DNA of 64,000 nt from Salipaludibacillus neizhouensis (GTDB taxonomy: Bacteria; Bacillota; Bacilli; Bacillales; Salisediminibacteriaceae): NCBI RefSeq assembly GCF_002886185.1, contig NZ_KZ614146.1:2526930-2590929 (forward strand), in the 5' to 3' direction. Under the pieces are notes generated by a model. The model was not told the origin of the DNA. It was given only the letters and a program-made list of their open reading frames with translations, and ran no database searches. This document shows positions 38,237-46,691 of this stretch, one piece after another. The position numbers and the translations under genes are program-made. The first letter of the stretch is position 1; every line of letters starts with the position of its first letter.

Positions 38237-38658
38237 AGACAAATTACCTCATGCTCCATACCATTACTCGTATCGTTACTTTTATCATCCTTTCCTTCTC
38301 GATTTATTTATTTTTTGCAGGACATAATAGTCCAGGTGGAGGATTTATCGGTGGATTAATGATGGCTTCAGGGCTTATTCTTCTCTACTTAAGTTTCGAT
38401 TTAAAGACTATTAAACGAGTTTTACCATTTGATTATTCAACGCTTATTGCAACGGGATTGTTAATCGCTTTGTTAACTGGCTTCAATGGTCTATTGTTTG
38501 GAGATCCTTTTCTTACTCAATATTTCGATTACTTTGAATTACCTATACTAGGTGAGGTTGAATTAACAACCGCTCTTCCTTTTGACCTTGGAGTTTTTAT
38601 CGTTGTCGTTGCAATCACTCTATTAATAATTTTAACCATTGCAGAGGATGATTCATAA
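38233..38658 (+). CDS. mrpB: Na+/H+ antiporter subunit MrpB
   Basis: Membrane subunit of 141 residues with four hydrophobic segments, matching the MnhB family (SPGGGFIGGLMMASGLILLY). It overlaps mrpA by ATGA and mrpC by TAATG, so translation is coupled. Required for the assembled Mrp complex. Confidence 0.95.
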   Translation: MKTNYLMLHTITRIVTFIILSFSIYLFFAGHNSPGGGFIGGLMMASGLILLYLSFDLKTIKRVLPFDYSTLIATGLLIALLTGFNGLLFGDPFLTQYFDYFELPILGEVELTTALPFDLGVFIVVVAITLLIILTIAEDDS

Positions 38659-38996
38659 TGGAAATATTAATGATCGTCACAGCTGGCATCATCATTTCTG
38701 TGAGCACGTATTTATTGCTAACGAGAAGTATATTAAGGGTAGTATTTGGGATTGTCCTTTTGTCACATGGGGTCCATCTATTAATATTAACAATGGCTGG
38801 TTTAATGGGAGGGTCTCCGCCGCTTTTAACAGAAGATGCTTCTTCCTATACTGATCCACTTCCTCAAGCATTAATTTTAACTGCTATCGTTATTAGCTTT
38901 GGAGTTACTGCATTTGTATTAGTACTTGGATATCGAACGTATAAAGAACACAAAACCGATGATTTAGATCAATTAAGGGGTAATGGCGATGAATAA
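38658..38996 (+). CDS. mrpC: Na+/H+ antiporter subunit MrpC
   Basis: NuoK-like subunit of 112 residues with three membrane segments (STYLLLTRSILRVVFGIVLL, GVHLLILTMAG, PQALILTAIVISFG). Its last codons overlap the start of mrpD. Together with MrpA and MrpD it forms the complex I-like module. Confidence 0.95.
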   Translation: MEILMIVTAGIIISVSTYLLLTRSILRVVFGIVLLSHGVHLLILTMAGLMGGSPPLLTEDASSYTDPLPQALILTAIVISFGVTAFVLVLGYRTYKEHKTDDLDQLRGNGDE

Positions 38997-40476
38997 TATT
39001 GTTGTATTACTTCCAGTCCTAATACCTTTTGTGGCAGGCGTAATTCTTATATTCTTCAAGAATTTCTCGACGATTCAACGTACAATCAGTGGTCTTGCTG
39101 CATTTATACTATTATTCAGTTCTGTTTTCCTCACGTATCACGTTTATCAGGACGGAATATTAACATTGGAGGCTGGAAATTGGTCCGCACCATTCGGTAT
39201 CATTTTTGTTGCCGATTTGTTTGCTGGATTGATGACTATCCTAAGCGGAATTGTTGGAGTAGCTTGTCTCTTTTTTGCTTATAAAACCATTCATAAGGAT
39301 AGAGAAAAGTTTTATTTCTATCCGTTTTATTTTTTCTTATTAACCGGGGTTAATGGTGCCTTTTTGACGGGCGATATATTTAACCTGTTTGTCTTTTTTG
39401 AAGTTATGCTGATTTCGTCTTACATATTAATTGTAATGGGCGGAACAAAGTACCAGCTTAGAGAATCTTTCAAGTATGTAGTAATTAATATTTTCGCTTC
39501 TGCTTTATTTCTAATTGCTCTTGCATTTCTGTATTCGTTAACAGGTACTTTGAATTTTGCACATCTCGCACAACGAATTGCTGAGGCTGAACAAACCGGT
39601 GTCTTCAATGTTGTAGCGATTCTATTACTAATCGTATTTGCGATGAAAGCAGCTTTGTTTCCATTGTATTTTTGGTTGCCTAATTCCTATTATGGACCTC
39701 CTACAGCAATTGCAGCTATCTTCGGCGGACTTTTAACAAAAGTAGGTGTATATGCGATTTTCCGAGTGTTTACACTCGTATTTATACACAATATTGATTT
39801 TACACATTCGGTAATTTTATTTTTGGCTGGAGCTACTATGTTTGTAGGAATATTAGGTGCTGTCGCCAAGTTCGATTTCAGACATATCCTGTCTTACCAA
39901 ATTATCAGTCATGTTGGGTATATGATTATGGGACTAGCGTTGTTTACGCCATATGCGATAGCGGGTGCCATATTTTATATAGCACATGATATGATTGTCA
40001 AAACATCGTTATTTCTTTATGCAGGCGTCACACAGAAAATAACAGGAACAACGGATCTAACAAAAATGGGTGGTTTATTAAGAACATATCCCCTGTTAGG
40101 CTGGCTATTTTTCATTTCAGCTATAGCACTTGCAGGTATTCCCCCACTAAGTGGATTTTTCGGAAAGTTTGCGATGATCGTAGCCGGTTTAGATCAAGGT
40201 CAGTATATTATCGTTTTTATTAGTTTACTTGTAGGATTATTAACGCTGTACTCTATGATCAGAATATTTATCTATGTTTTCTGGGGAGAACCTAAAATAG
40301 AGAATGACAAAGATAATCCTGTGAAAATAATGCCTTTACTACTCCCTATTATTCCTTTAGCAGCTTTGACGATTGCAATGGGAGTATTTGCAGAACCGAT
40401 CTTCTCATTCTCTATGGAAATAGCAGAACAGTTACTGGACCCATCACAATACATTGAATCTGTGTTTAAGGAGTAG
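38989..40476 (+). CDS. mrpD: Na+/H+ antiporter subunit MrpD
   Basis: NuoM/N-like antiporter subunit, about 495 residues, fourteen membrane segments. FFEVMLISSYILIVMGG contains the conserved Glu, and KAALFPLYFWLPNSYYGPPT and LAGIPPLSGFFGKFAM are family signatures. An ATG at 38983 lies too close to AAGGGG; the ATG at 38989 fits. Overlaps mrpC. Confidence 0.95.
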   Translation: MNNIVVLLPVLIPFVAGVILIFFKNFSTIQRTISGLAAFILLFSSVFLTYHVYQDGILTLEAGNWSAPFGIIFVADLFAGLMTILSGIVGVACLFFAYKTIHKDREKFYFYPFYFFLLTGVNGAFLTGDIFNLFVFFEVMLISSYILIVMGGTKYQLRESFKYVVINIFASALFLIALAFLYSLTGTLNFAHLAQRIAEAEQTGVFNVVAILLLIVFAMKAALFPLYFWLPNSYYGPPTAIAAIFGGLLTKVGVYAIFRVFTLVFIHNIDFTHSVILFLAGATMFVGILGAVAKFDFRHILSYQIISHVGYMIMGLALFTPYAIAGAIFYIAHDMIVKTSLFLYAGVTQKITGTTDLTKMGGLLRTYPLLGWLFFISAIALAGIPPLSGFFGKFAMIVAGLDQGQYIIVFISLLVGLLTLYSMIRIFIYVFWGEPKIENDKDNPVKIMPLLLPIIPLAALTIAMGVFAEPIFSFSMEIAEQLLDPSQYIESVFKE

Positions 40477-40481
40477 GTATT

Positions 40482-40958
40482 ATGGCGTTTCAAATTTTAC
40501 TTAATATGTTGATAGCAGTAATTTGGATGCTATTGAAAAACAATTTCAGCCCCGTTGAATTTATGTTGGGTTATATTGTCGGGTTGGTCCTATTGTTTTT
40601 CTTGAGAAGGTTTTTAAAGTTTGATTTTTACTTCCGGCGGATTTATGCCCTTTTCAAACTGATTATTCTCTTTTCGTATAAATTGATAATGTCTAATTAC
40701 GATGTTATTAAAATCATTCTCAGTCCCAAACTGAACATCGAACCAGGAATTATTGCGGTGCCAACAAAACTTAAAACAGATTGGGAAGTAACCTTGTTGG
40801 CAAATCTTATATCGTTAACACCTGGAACGCTTTCGATGTATTTTTCAGAGGATGGAAGAACGATTTTTATACACTCCATTCATGTGCCTGATAAAGAGGC
40901 GGCAATCAAAGAAATACACGATTCGTTTGAAAAGGCTATTCTGGAGGTGACCAACTAA
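40482..40958 (+). CDS. mrpE: Na+/H+ antiporter subunit MrpE
   Basis: MnhE-type subunit, 158 residues: two to three N-terminal membrane segments followed by a cytoplasmic domain with SLTPGTLSMYFSEDGRTIFI and HSIHVPDKE. It starts 5 bases after mrpD and its stop overlaps the start of mrpF. Confidence 0.94.
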   Translation: MAFQILLNMLIAVIWMLLKNNFSPVEFMLGYIVGLVLLFFLRRFLKFDFYFRRIYALFKLIILFSYKLIMSNYDVIKIILSPKLNIEPGIIAVPTKLKTDWEVTLLANLISLTPGTLSMYFSEDGRTIFIHSIHVPDKEAAIKEIHDSFEKAILEVTN

Positions 40959-41239
40959 TGCTTTATACCGTCAGCCATATTACATTAGTATTAATGTCGC
41001 TTTCAATTGCTATTTGTCTTTACAGAGTTTTTATTGGACCTACAATCGCCGACAGGATAGTAGCCCTAGATACTACAGGTATTAACTTAATAGGGTTTAT
41101 TGGAATCATCATGATTCTGCAGGATACAGTTGCTTATTCAGAAGCAATCCTAGTTATTGCAATATTAGCCTTTATTGGTACGATTGCATTTTCCAAATTT
41201 TTGGAAGGAGGAGTTGTCATTGATCGAAATCATCATTAG
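40958..41239 (+). CDS. mrpF: Na+/H+ antiporter subunit MrpF
   Basis: Small MnhF subunit, 93 residues, three membrane segments; RVFIGPTIADRIVALDT is the family signature. It overlaps mrpG by 20 bases. Confidence 0.94.
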   Translation: MLYTVSHITLVLMSLSIAICLYRVFIGPTIADRIVALDTTGINLIGFIGIIMILQDTVAYSEAILVIAILAFIGTIAFSKFLEGGVVIDRNHH

Positions 41240-41597
41240 CATCCTTCTTCTCATTGGTGGAGGGCTTACCTTCATCGGGTCCATTGGCATTCTTCGTTTT
41301 CCAGATGTTTATGGCAGGTTACACGCTGCAACTAAAAGTGCTACTTTAGGTGTTATCAGTATTATGTTCGCAACGTTTTTTTACTTTTGGTTCATACATG
41401 ATATTTTTGTCGGCAAGCTTCTCTTAACCATTTTATTCGTGTTTCTTACTGCTCCCGTTGCAGCATTTATGGTTTCTAAGGCAGCATATAATACCGGAAT
41501 TAAAATGTCGGACAAAAATAGTCAAGACGATTTAGCGATAGCAATGAGGGAACATGAGAAGAAAAATAAGCAAGAAAAATCAAATAGTGATGTTTAA
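41220..41597 (+). CDS. mrpG: Na+/H+ antiporter subunit MrpG
   Basis: MnhG subunit, about 125 residues, three membrane segments; GGGLTFIGSIGILRFPDVYG and RLHAATKSATLG match the family. The start is a TTG at 41220 with AAGGAGGAG upstream, overlapping mrpF; the open frame from 41175 would duplicate mrpF sequence. Last gene of the operon, followed by a bidirectional terminator. Confidence 0.93.
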   Translation: MIEIIISILLLIGGGLTFIGSIGILRFPDVYGRLHAATKSATLGVISIMFATFFYFWFIHDIFVGKLLLTILFVFLTAPVAAFMVSKAAYNTGIKMSDKNSQDDLAIAMREHEKKNKQEKSNSDV

Positions 41598-41603
41598 AAA
41601 TAC

Positions 41604-41647
41604 AGAGGGTGCCTCAAAAAGTCATAATTGACCTTGAGACACCCTCT
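41604..41647. terminator. Bidirectional terminator mrpG / psd
   Basis: AGAGGGTG-CTCAA pairs with TTGAG-CACCCTCT, followed by TTTTAAT on the plus strand and TATTTTTAAA on the minus. Both genes converge on it. Confidence 0.88.
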
Positions 41648-41668
41648 TTTAATATTTTTTCATTGTTT

Positions 41669-42454
41669 TTACTCTTTCCATCTGCCAATTGATTGCCCGT
41701 GTTCGATAACAACATCCACTTGCTTGACTTCCTCGTTTATCACGATCGTATCTGGCTCGAATAACAGAACAATACTTGATCCAAATGAAAAATAAGCTAC
41801 CTCTTCTCCCCTATCAAGTGTTTTTCCTACATGGGTAGGATGAATACTGTTCACATTCAATGCTCCTACCTTTACCATCGCCATCCGTTTATCCTGATGA
41901 GTTAGCTCGGTGATTAATCGATAATTGGAAGCAAGGGGTTCTTTGCCATAAAATTTCCCCATCTCATTCACGGGCTCTGAGTATTTCCCTAGTGCCCATC
42001 TTTTGACGACTTTTCCCGAAAAAGGACTATGTATTCGATGATAATCTTTCGGGGATAAATAAAATACAAAGTAATCCCCATGTTCATATCTGTTAATCGC
42101 CGACTGAATACCTAACATGGTTTTAAGTGAATATGCCTTTCCTTTAACATGAAAAGACAAATCCTCCCCTATTTTCCCTGACTCCGTTAAAACTCCATCA
42201 ACCGGGCTAACAATCTCGTTTTCATTTTCAGGTAATGCACGAACCCCAGCTTTCAGTTCACGGGTGAAAAATTCGCCAAGTGTAGGGTAATCAGTGACTT
42301 CCCTTGCGAGTTCTCCAAGATTTACACCGTATACTTTTGCAAATGATGAGACAAATGGTTTACTTAATTTTGTACTTACAAAACCCTTTAATAGCCTTGA
42401 ATAGACTGGGTTGTTTGTTAATTCCAGCATTAATTTATACATTTCTTTTTTCAT
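41669..42454 (-). CDS. psd: Phosphatidylserine decarboxylase proenzyme
   Basis: Makes phosphatidylethanolamine at the membrane; a self-cleaving pyruvoyl enzyme. 261 residues. The processing site is in YFSFGSSIVLLFEP near the C-terminus, where the second Gly-Ser gives the pyruvoyl group. Catalytic DGVLTESG and HRIHSPFSGKV motifs present. GAGGAG precedes the ATG at 42454; a longer frame to 42484 exists but lacks a site. Monocistronic. Confidence 0.92.
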   Translation of the reverse strand: MKKEMYKLMLELTNNPVYSRLLKGFVSTKLSKPFVSSFAKVYGVNLGELAREVTDYPTLGEFFTRELKAGVRALPENENEIVSPVDGVLTESGKIGEDLSFHVKGKAYSLKTMLGIQSAINRYEHGDYFVFYLSPKDYHRIHSPFSGKVVKRWALGKYSEPVNEMGKFYGKEPLASNYRLITELTHQDKRMAMVKVGALNVNSIHPTHVGKTLDRGEEVAYFSFGSSIVLLFEPDTIVINEEVKQVDVVIEHGQSIGRWKE

Positions 42455-42605
42455 AATTAAGACTCCTCTATTTGTGTTCAGCATTTTAATGCTATACTTA
42501 CCTTTCCTTTATGTTAACAATTTTAACATTTTCCATCCTTGTGATAGGTATTTTCCCGTATAAAAATATAATTTAATATAGTTGTCTTCCATCGGGGAGA
42601 CTTTT

Positions 42606-42648
42606 TTAAGAAAAACACAAAGCGTATTTTATTAAATACAGTGTGTCT
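42606..42648 (+). repeat. Structured repeat, fragment (5' module only)
   Basis: TTAAGAAAAACACAAAGCG, then TATTTTATTAAATACAG: the 5' module with its hairpin damaged (ACAC against GCGT). The 3' half of the family is not recognisable, though TTTTACTA/TAGTAAAA just after forms a local hairpin. It lies upstream of the DHH-CBS fusion gene. Confidence 0.65.
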
Positions 42649-42741
42649 TTTACTAATACAAGATTTGGTAGTAAAATTAAGGTAAGAATTTCTTCCTTAG
42701 CTTCTCATATTAATATTTACTCTTTTTTGGAGGACAAAAAT

Positions 42742-45318
42742 ATGCAAATTATTCTTTCCCATTCTAATTTAGATTTTGACGGTTTAGCTTCGATGATAGC
42801 TGCCCAAAAACTATACCCGCAGGCTGAGATAATTTTGCCCTCGAAAATAGGGCCGGAAGTATCTCACTTCCTAGCTATATATAAAGATACATTCCCGTAC
42901 AAACAAACTCAACAAATTGAATGGAAGCATGTTAAAACGGTTATTCTCGTAGACACTAATGATCTTGACCGGACGGGGCAATCTGAGTTATTGCCAACAC
43001 AAACAGAATTGATTATTTATGATCATCATCCTCGTACGAGTGAGACACCTGAACATAAAGAAACGATTATAGAACATGTTGGTGCTACAGTTACACTATT
43101 AATAGAACTACTCATTCAAACTGATGTTCTAATTACACCCTTTGAAGCTACTGTTTTTTCAATGGGTCTGTATACGGATACCGGTTCCTTTTCATATGGG
43201 CATACAAATGCAAGAGATTTCAAAGCTGCTGCATGGCTGTTGGAAAATGGCGCGAACCTTCAAGTAGTGGAACAGTTTTCCGATGCTCCATTGAAAGAAC
43301 CACAACAGATACTTTTTAAAAGCTTATTAAAAAATAGTGAATTAATTTCGATAGATGGCTTGGATATTGTACTTGCTTCATTTCAGCAAAAAAATTACAC
43401 TGGTCATCTTTCGAAAATTACGCGTAAATTAATCGAGGTAACTGGAGCAGATGCAGTATTTTCTGTCGTGCAGATGGGAGAAAAAACGTTTGTTACGTAC
43501 CGGGCTGCTTCAGAGAGGATAAATGCGCTGCCTCTCATGCAATCTCTTAACGGAGGTGGGCATAAGAAAGCTGCTTCTGCACTAATCAAAAATCAACCGG
43601 TTACATTGATAGTAGAGAGGATTCGAAAAAAACTTCCCTCTCTCGTTTCTCCAGCCTTAATGGCAAAACATATGATGTCGTCCCCAGTGAGAGTCGTTGC
43701 TCCTGATACAACCATTGAAACGACTTCTAAAATGTTATATAGATATGGTCATACTGGCTTTCCCGTTGTGGATAACGAAAAGATCCAGGGTATTATTTCG
43801 CGAAGAGATGTAGATAAAGCTTTACACCATAAATTGGGACACGCTCCTGTGAAAGGATTTATGAGCCATGAGCCTATCACCATAACAATTCATGACACCA
43901 TTGACCGTATTCAGGAAATCATGATTGATAAACATGTCGGCCGACTACCGGTAATACATGAGAATACTTTAGTAGGTATTGTTTCGAGGTCAAATATCAT
44001 TCAAGCTATGCACGGTGAAAAAACAGGTAGTACCATGTTGCCATCTAGCTTTCCCCACCCAACAAAACGGCAAGTGACACAAACAATGAGAAAAAAATTC
44101 CCGAGTTCGATTTATCAGTTATTAGTAAGTATAGGCGACCAAGCCGCAAAACTTTCCATGGCACCGTATCTAATAGGTGGAATGGTTCGTGATCTTTTGC
44201 TTGATAAAGATAATAAAGACATGGATATTGTTGTGGAAGGTAATGGGATCCAACTTGCCCTTCACTTGCAAGCAACTTATGGAGGTTCAGTAAGGCAGCA
44301 TGAAGAATTTAAAACAGCAACTTGGAAACATCCTTCTGGTTTCCTTATAGATTTAACAAGTGCCAGGACTGAATATTATGATTTTCCGGCGGCACTTCCA
44401 AAAGTAGAAATGTCAACCATTAAAGAGGATCTATTTCGACGGGATTTTTCTATTAATGCCATGGCTATATCCCTCAATTACGAAAGTTTTGGTGAGCTGC
44501 TGGATTATTTTCACGGATATGAAGATCTTATATCAGGGAAAATTCGTGTGCTTTATAATTTAAGTTTCGTAGAAGATCCTACCAGAATTTTAAGATCGCT
44601 TCGTTTTGAAAGCCGTTTTGATTTTCGCATGGACACTCAAACAGAAAAACTAGCTCACCAATCTGCTAATAATATTCTCTCTGTATCAAAACAAAGATTA
44701 GCGAATGAACTATGTCGACTTTTTTACGAAGGAAACGCCTCTCACGGCGTGAATCGACTTTATGAACTAGAACTTCACACCTATTTAGTCACGAATCCAA
44801 TCAAACATGAGATTGCTGCAAATCGAATACGCGAGCTAGAGGATTACCACAGGGATCTACATCAAAAAGGACTTGCCATTTCTAGGTCTGTCTGGATAGG
44901 CTACATGGCGGCATTGACATATGGAGACTCTAAAGACATACGGGAATTAGAAGACTATTGTTTATCGAAAGAAGATCAAACTGTGTTAAATAAAATCGAG
45001 GAGTTAATACACCATCTAAACCAAGACCTTGTGAACGCCCCTATAGCAACATTTCACGAACACTTTTCTACTTATTCATTGGAATCACTTTTAGGCTTTC
45101 TAGCATTCATTCACCAAGACGCTAAAAAATCATTTATTGATTATTTAATCAAAAGAGAGAGATTACAACGAAAAATAACTGGAAATGATCTCAAAGAATT
45201 GGGATTAACTCCAAGTCCTTTATTTAAAGAATTACTTTATAAGGCCGAAGTATTTCAGTTACAATCATCCACTATTACGAAAAGAGAAATTCTCGAGAAA
45301 CTCACTGGACAGTATTAG
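42742..45318 (+). CDS. DHH-CBS-poly(A) polymerase fusion (probable A-adding tRNA nucleotidyltransferase)
   Basis: Three-part protein, 858 residues. (1) N-terminal DHH phosphoesterase: DFDGLASM, VDTNDLDRTG, YDHHPRT, with the DHHA1 motif LNGGGHKKAASA near residue 300. (2) Two CBS domains (about 315-440; MMSSPVRVVAPDTTIETT, LPVIHENTLVGIVSRSNII). (3) Class II nucleotidyltransferase: LIGGMVRDLLL, DMDIVVEG, RRDFSINAMAISL, EDPTRILRSLRFESRF. This architecture is known for A-adding enzymes that complete the CCA end in bacteria with separate CC- and A-adding activities. GGAGG precedes the ATG at 42742; a frame from 42643 overlaps the repeat. Which bases it adds is inference. Confidence 0.85.
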   Translation: MQIILSHSNLDFDGLASMIAAQKLYPQAEIILPSKIGPEVSHFLAIYKDTFPYKQTQQIEWKHVKTVILVDTNDLDRTGQSELLPTQTELIIYDHHPRTSETPEHKETIIEHVGATVTLLIELLIQTDVLITPFEATVFSMGLYTDTGSFSYGHTNARDFKAAAWLLENGANLQVVEQFSDAPLKEPQQILFKSLLKNSELISIDGLDIVLASFQQKNYTGHLSKITRKLIEVTGADAVFSVVQMGEKTFVTYRAASERINALPLMQSLNGGGHKKAASALIKNQPVTLIVERIRKKLPSLVSPALMAKHMMSSPVRVVAPDTTIETTSKMLYRYGHTGFPVVDNEKIQGIISRRDVDKALHHKLGHAPVKGFMSHEPITITIHDTIDRIQEIMIDKHVGRLPVIHENTLVGIVSRSNIIQAMHGEKTGSTMLPSSFPHPTKRQVTQTMRKKFPSSIYQLLVSIGDQAAKLSMAPYLIGGMVRDLLLDKDNKDMDIVVEGNGIQLALHLQATYGGSVRQHEEFKTATWKHPSGFLIDLTSARTEYYDFPAALPKVEMSTIKEDLFRRDFSINAMAISLNYESFGELLDYFHGYEDLISGKIRVLYNLSFVEDPTRILRSLRFESRFDFRMDTQTEKLAHQSANNILSVSKQRLANELCRLFYEGNASHGVNRLYELELHTYLVTNPIKHEIAANRIRELEDYHRDLHQKGLAISRSVWIGYMAALTYGDSKDIRELEDYCLSKEDQTVLNKIEELIHHLNQDLVNAPIATFHEHFSTYSLESLLGFLAFIHQDAKKSFIDYLIKRERLQRKITGNDLKELGLTPSPLFKELLYKAEVFQLQSSTITKREILEKLTGQY

Positions 45319-45398
45319 TAATGACATTTGAAATCGAGTTTTTAAGACACATTTTTACAGTGGTATTCCAAATATTTGTCTTTTTAAAGGGATTATCC

Positions 45399-45427
45399 TT
45401 GCTATCACTTTTAAGCTCTTTTATAAT
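45399..45427 (+). promoter_or_regulatory. Sigma-A promoter of the peroxiredoxin gene
   Basis: TTGCTA, 17 bases, TATAAT, about 115 bases upstream of the start codon. Confidence 0.8.
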
Positions 45428-45448
45428 AGCAATTGAGTCCGAAAAGTT

Positions 45449-45522
45449 AGTGAATCATTTCACTTAAATGACACTATTTCATTTTAAGGAATACAATTGG
45501 ACTTAAATGACAATCATTATTT
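45449..45522 (+). promoter_or_regulatory. Candidate operators in the peroxiredoxin leader
   Basis: A perfect palindrome AGTGAA-TCAT-TTCACT at 45449-45464 starts about 20 bases after the -10 hexamer; a TGACAATCATTATTT at 45508-45522 matches 11 of 14 defined positions of a PerR-type box. Either could mediate peroxide or metal control. Both are weak calls. Confidence 0.4.
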
Positions 45523-45543
45523 ATAAAAGGAGAGATTTATAAC

Positions 45544-46089
45544 ATGGCTGAAAAACGTATGGTAGGAAAACAAGCACCAAGATTTGAAATGGATGCGGTT
45601 ATGCCTAATAAAGAATTTGCGAAGGTTTCTTTAGAAGAAAATATGAAAAATGATCAATGGACAGTTTTATTTTTCTATCCAATGGACTTCACATTTGTTT
45701 GTCCAACAGAAATCACTTCTCTTAGTGACCGATTTGATGAATTTGAAGATTTAGATGCAGAAGTTATAGGAGTTTCAACCGACACTGTCCACACACATAA
45801 GGCTTGGATTAATACTCATCGTGATGATAATGGTCTTGGTGATCTGAAATATCCACTTGCGGCAGATACTAATCACCAAATTTCTCGTGAGTATGGTGTA
45901 CTTATTGAAGACGAAGGTGTTGCTTTGCGAGGTCTTTTCATCATTAGTCCTGAAGGCGAATTAATGTATGCAGTTGTAAATCACAACAATATCGGTCGTG
46001 ATGTTGATGAAACATTACGTGTATTACAAGCACTTCAAACAGGTGGATTATGCCCTGCCAACTGGAAGCCAGGACAAGCTACGCTGTAA
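45544..46089 (+). CDS. 2-Cys peroxiredoxin (AhpC/TSA family)
   Basis: Thiol peroxidase of 181 residues reducing H2O2 and organic peroxides. Peroxidatic Cys in DFTFVCPTEITSLSD (near residue 53), resolving Cys in GLCPANWKPG near the C-terminus, so a typical 2-Cys enzyme. AAGGAGAG precedes the ATG. A gene with a CxxC motif follows, likely a redox partner or at least co-expressed. No ahpF is seen nearby. Confidence 0.93.
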   Translation: MAEKRMVGKQAPRFEMDAVMPNKEFAKVSLEENMKNDQWTVLFFYPMDFTFVCPTEITSLSDRFDEFEDLDAEVIGVSTDTVHTHKAWINTHRDDNGLGDLKYPLAADTNHQISREYGVLIEDEGVALRGLFIISPEGELMYAVVNHNNIGRDVDETLRVLQALQTGGLCPANWKPGQATL

Positions 46090-46165
46090 GTTATCAAACG
46101 ATTGATGCGTCAGATAATATTATTGATGTACCATCTAAGAAAATGTGTTTTAAGGAGTGTTTTTG

Positions 46166-46618
46166 ATGAAGTTGCGAGCACAAATGCCTGATCTTAATGG
46201 GGCAACTGCGTGGCTAAACGGAGAAGTTTCTAAAGAGGATCTTGTGGGTGACAAGCCTACATTAATTCATTTTTGGTCTGTAAGCTGCGGATTATGTAAA
46301 GAAGCAATGCCAGATGTAAATGAATTTCGTGATGAATACAGCGATAAACTAAACGTTATTGCGGTTCACATGCCACGATCTGAAAAGGATCTTGATATGG
46401 CAGTCATTGAAGAAACTGCTAAAGAACACGATATCAGTCAGTCGGTTTTTGTTGACAATGAACACAAACTTACGGATGCTTTTGAAAATCAATATGTACC
46501 TGCCTACTATGTGTTTGATGAAGAAGGTCAACTTCGTCATTTCCAAGCAGGTGGTGGAGGCATGAAAATGCTTCGTAAAAGAGTGAATAGAGTTTTAGGT
46601 ATTGAAATAAAAAAGTAA
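46166..46618 (+). CDS. Thioredoxin-fold protein (TlpA/ResA-like)
   Basis: Thioredoxin-fold protein of 150 residues with active site CGLC in HFWSVSCGLCKEAMPDV (about residues 43-46) and a cis-Pro region VPAYYVFDEEGQ. No signal peptide is seen, so it is probably cytoplasmic. AAGGAG before the ATG at 46166. 76 bases after the peroxiredoxin; shared terminator at 46643-46673. It probably recycles the peroxiredoxin, by inference from the pairing. Confidence 0.8.
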   Translation: MKLRAQMPDLNGATAWLNGEVSKEDLVGDKPTLIHFWSVSCGLCKEAMPDVNEFRDEYSDKLNVIAVHMPRSEKDLDMAVIEETAKEHDISQSVFVDNEHKLTDAFENQYVPAYYVFDEEGQLRHFQAGGGGMKMLRKRVNRVLGIEIKK

Positions 46619-46642
46619 AAATACCCGTGATACGGTGTAAGT

Positions 46643-46673
46643 AAAGGCACTTCAGTTGAAGTGCCTTTTTTTC
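46643..46673. terminator. Terminator AAAGGCACTTC / GAAGTGCCTTT
   Basis: Perfect 11-base arms, AGTT loop and seven T on the plus strand, 25 bases after the thioredoxin-like gene; may also serve the convergent HD-GYP gene. Confidence 0.9.
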
Positions 46674-46691
46674 TGACGCTGAAAGGAATTT

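Noticed and set aside
45360-45543. Second promoter TTGGAC-17-TTTATA directly before the peroxiredoxin gene
   Set aside because: Its transcript would start within the ribosome-binding site, so it cannot serve this gene.
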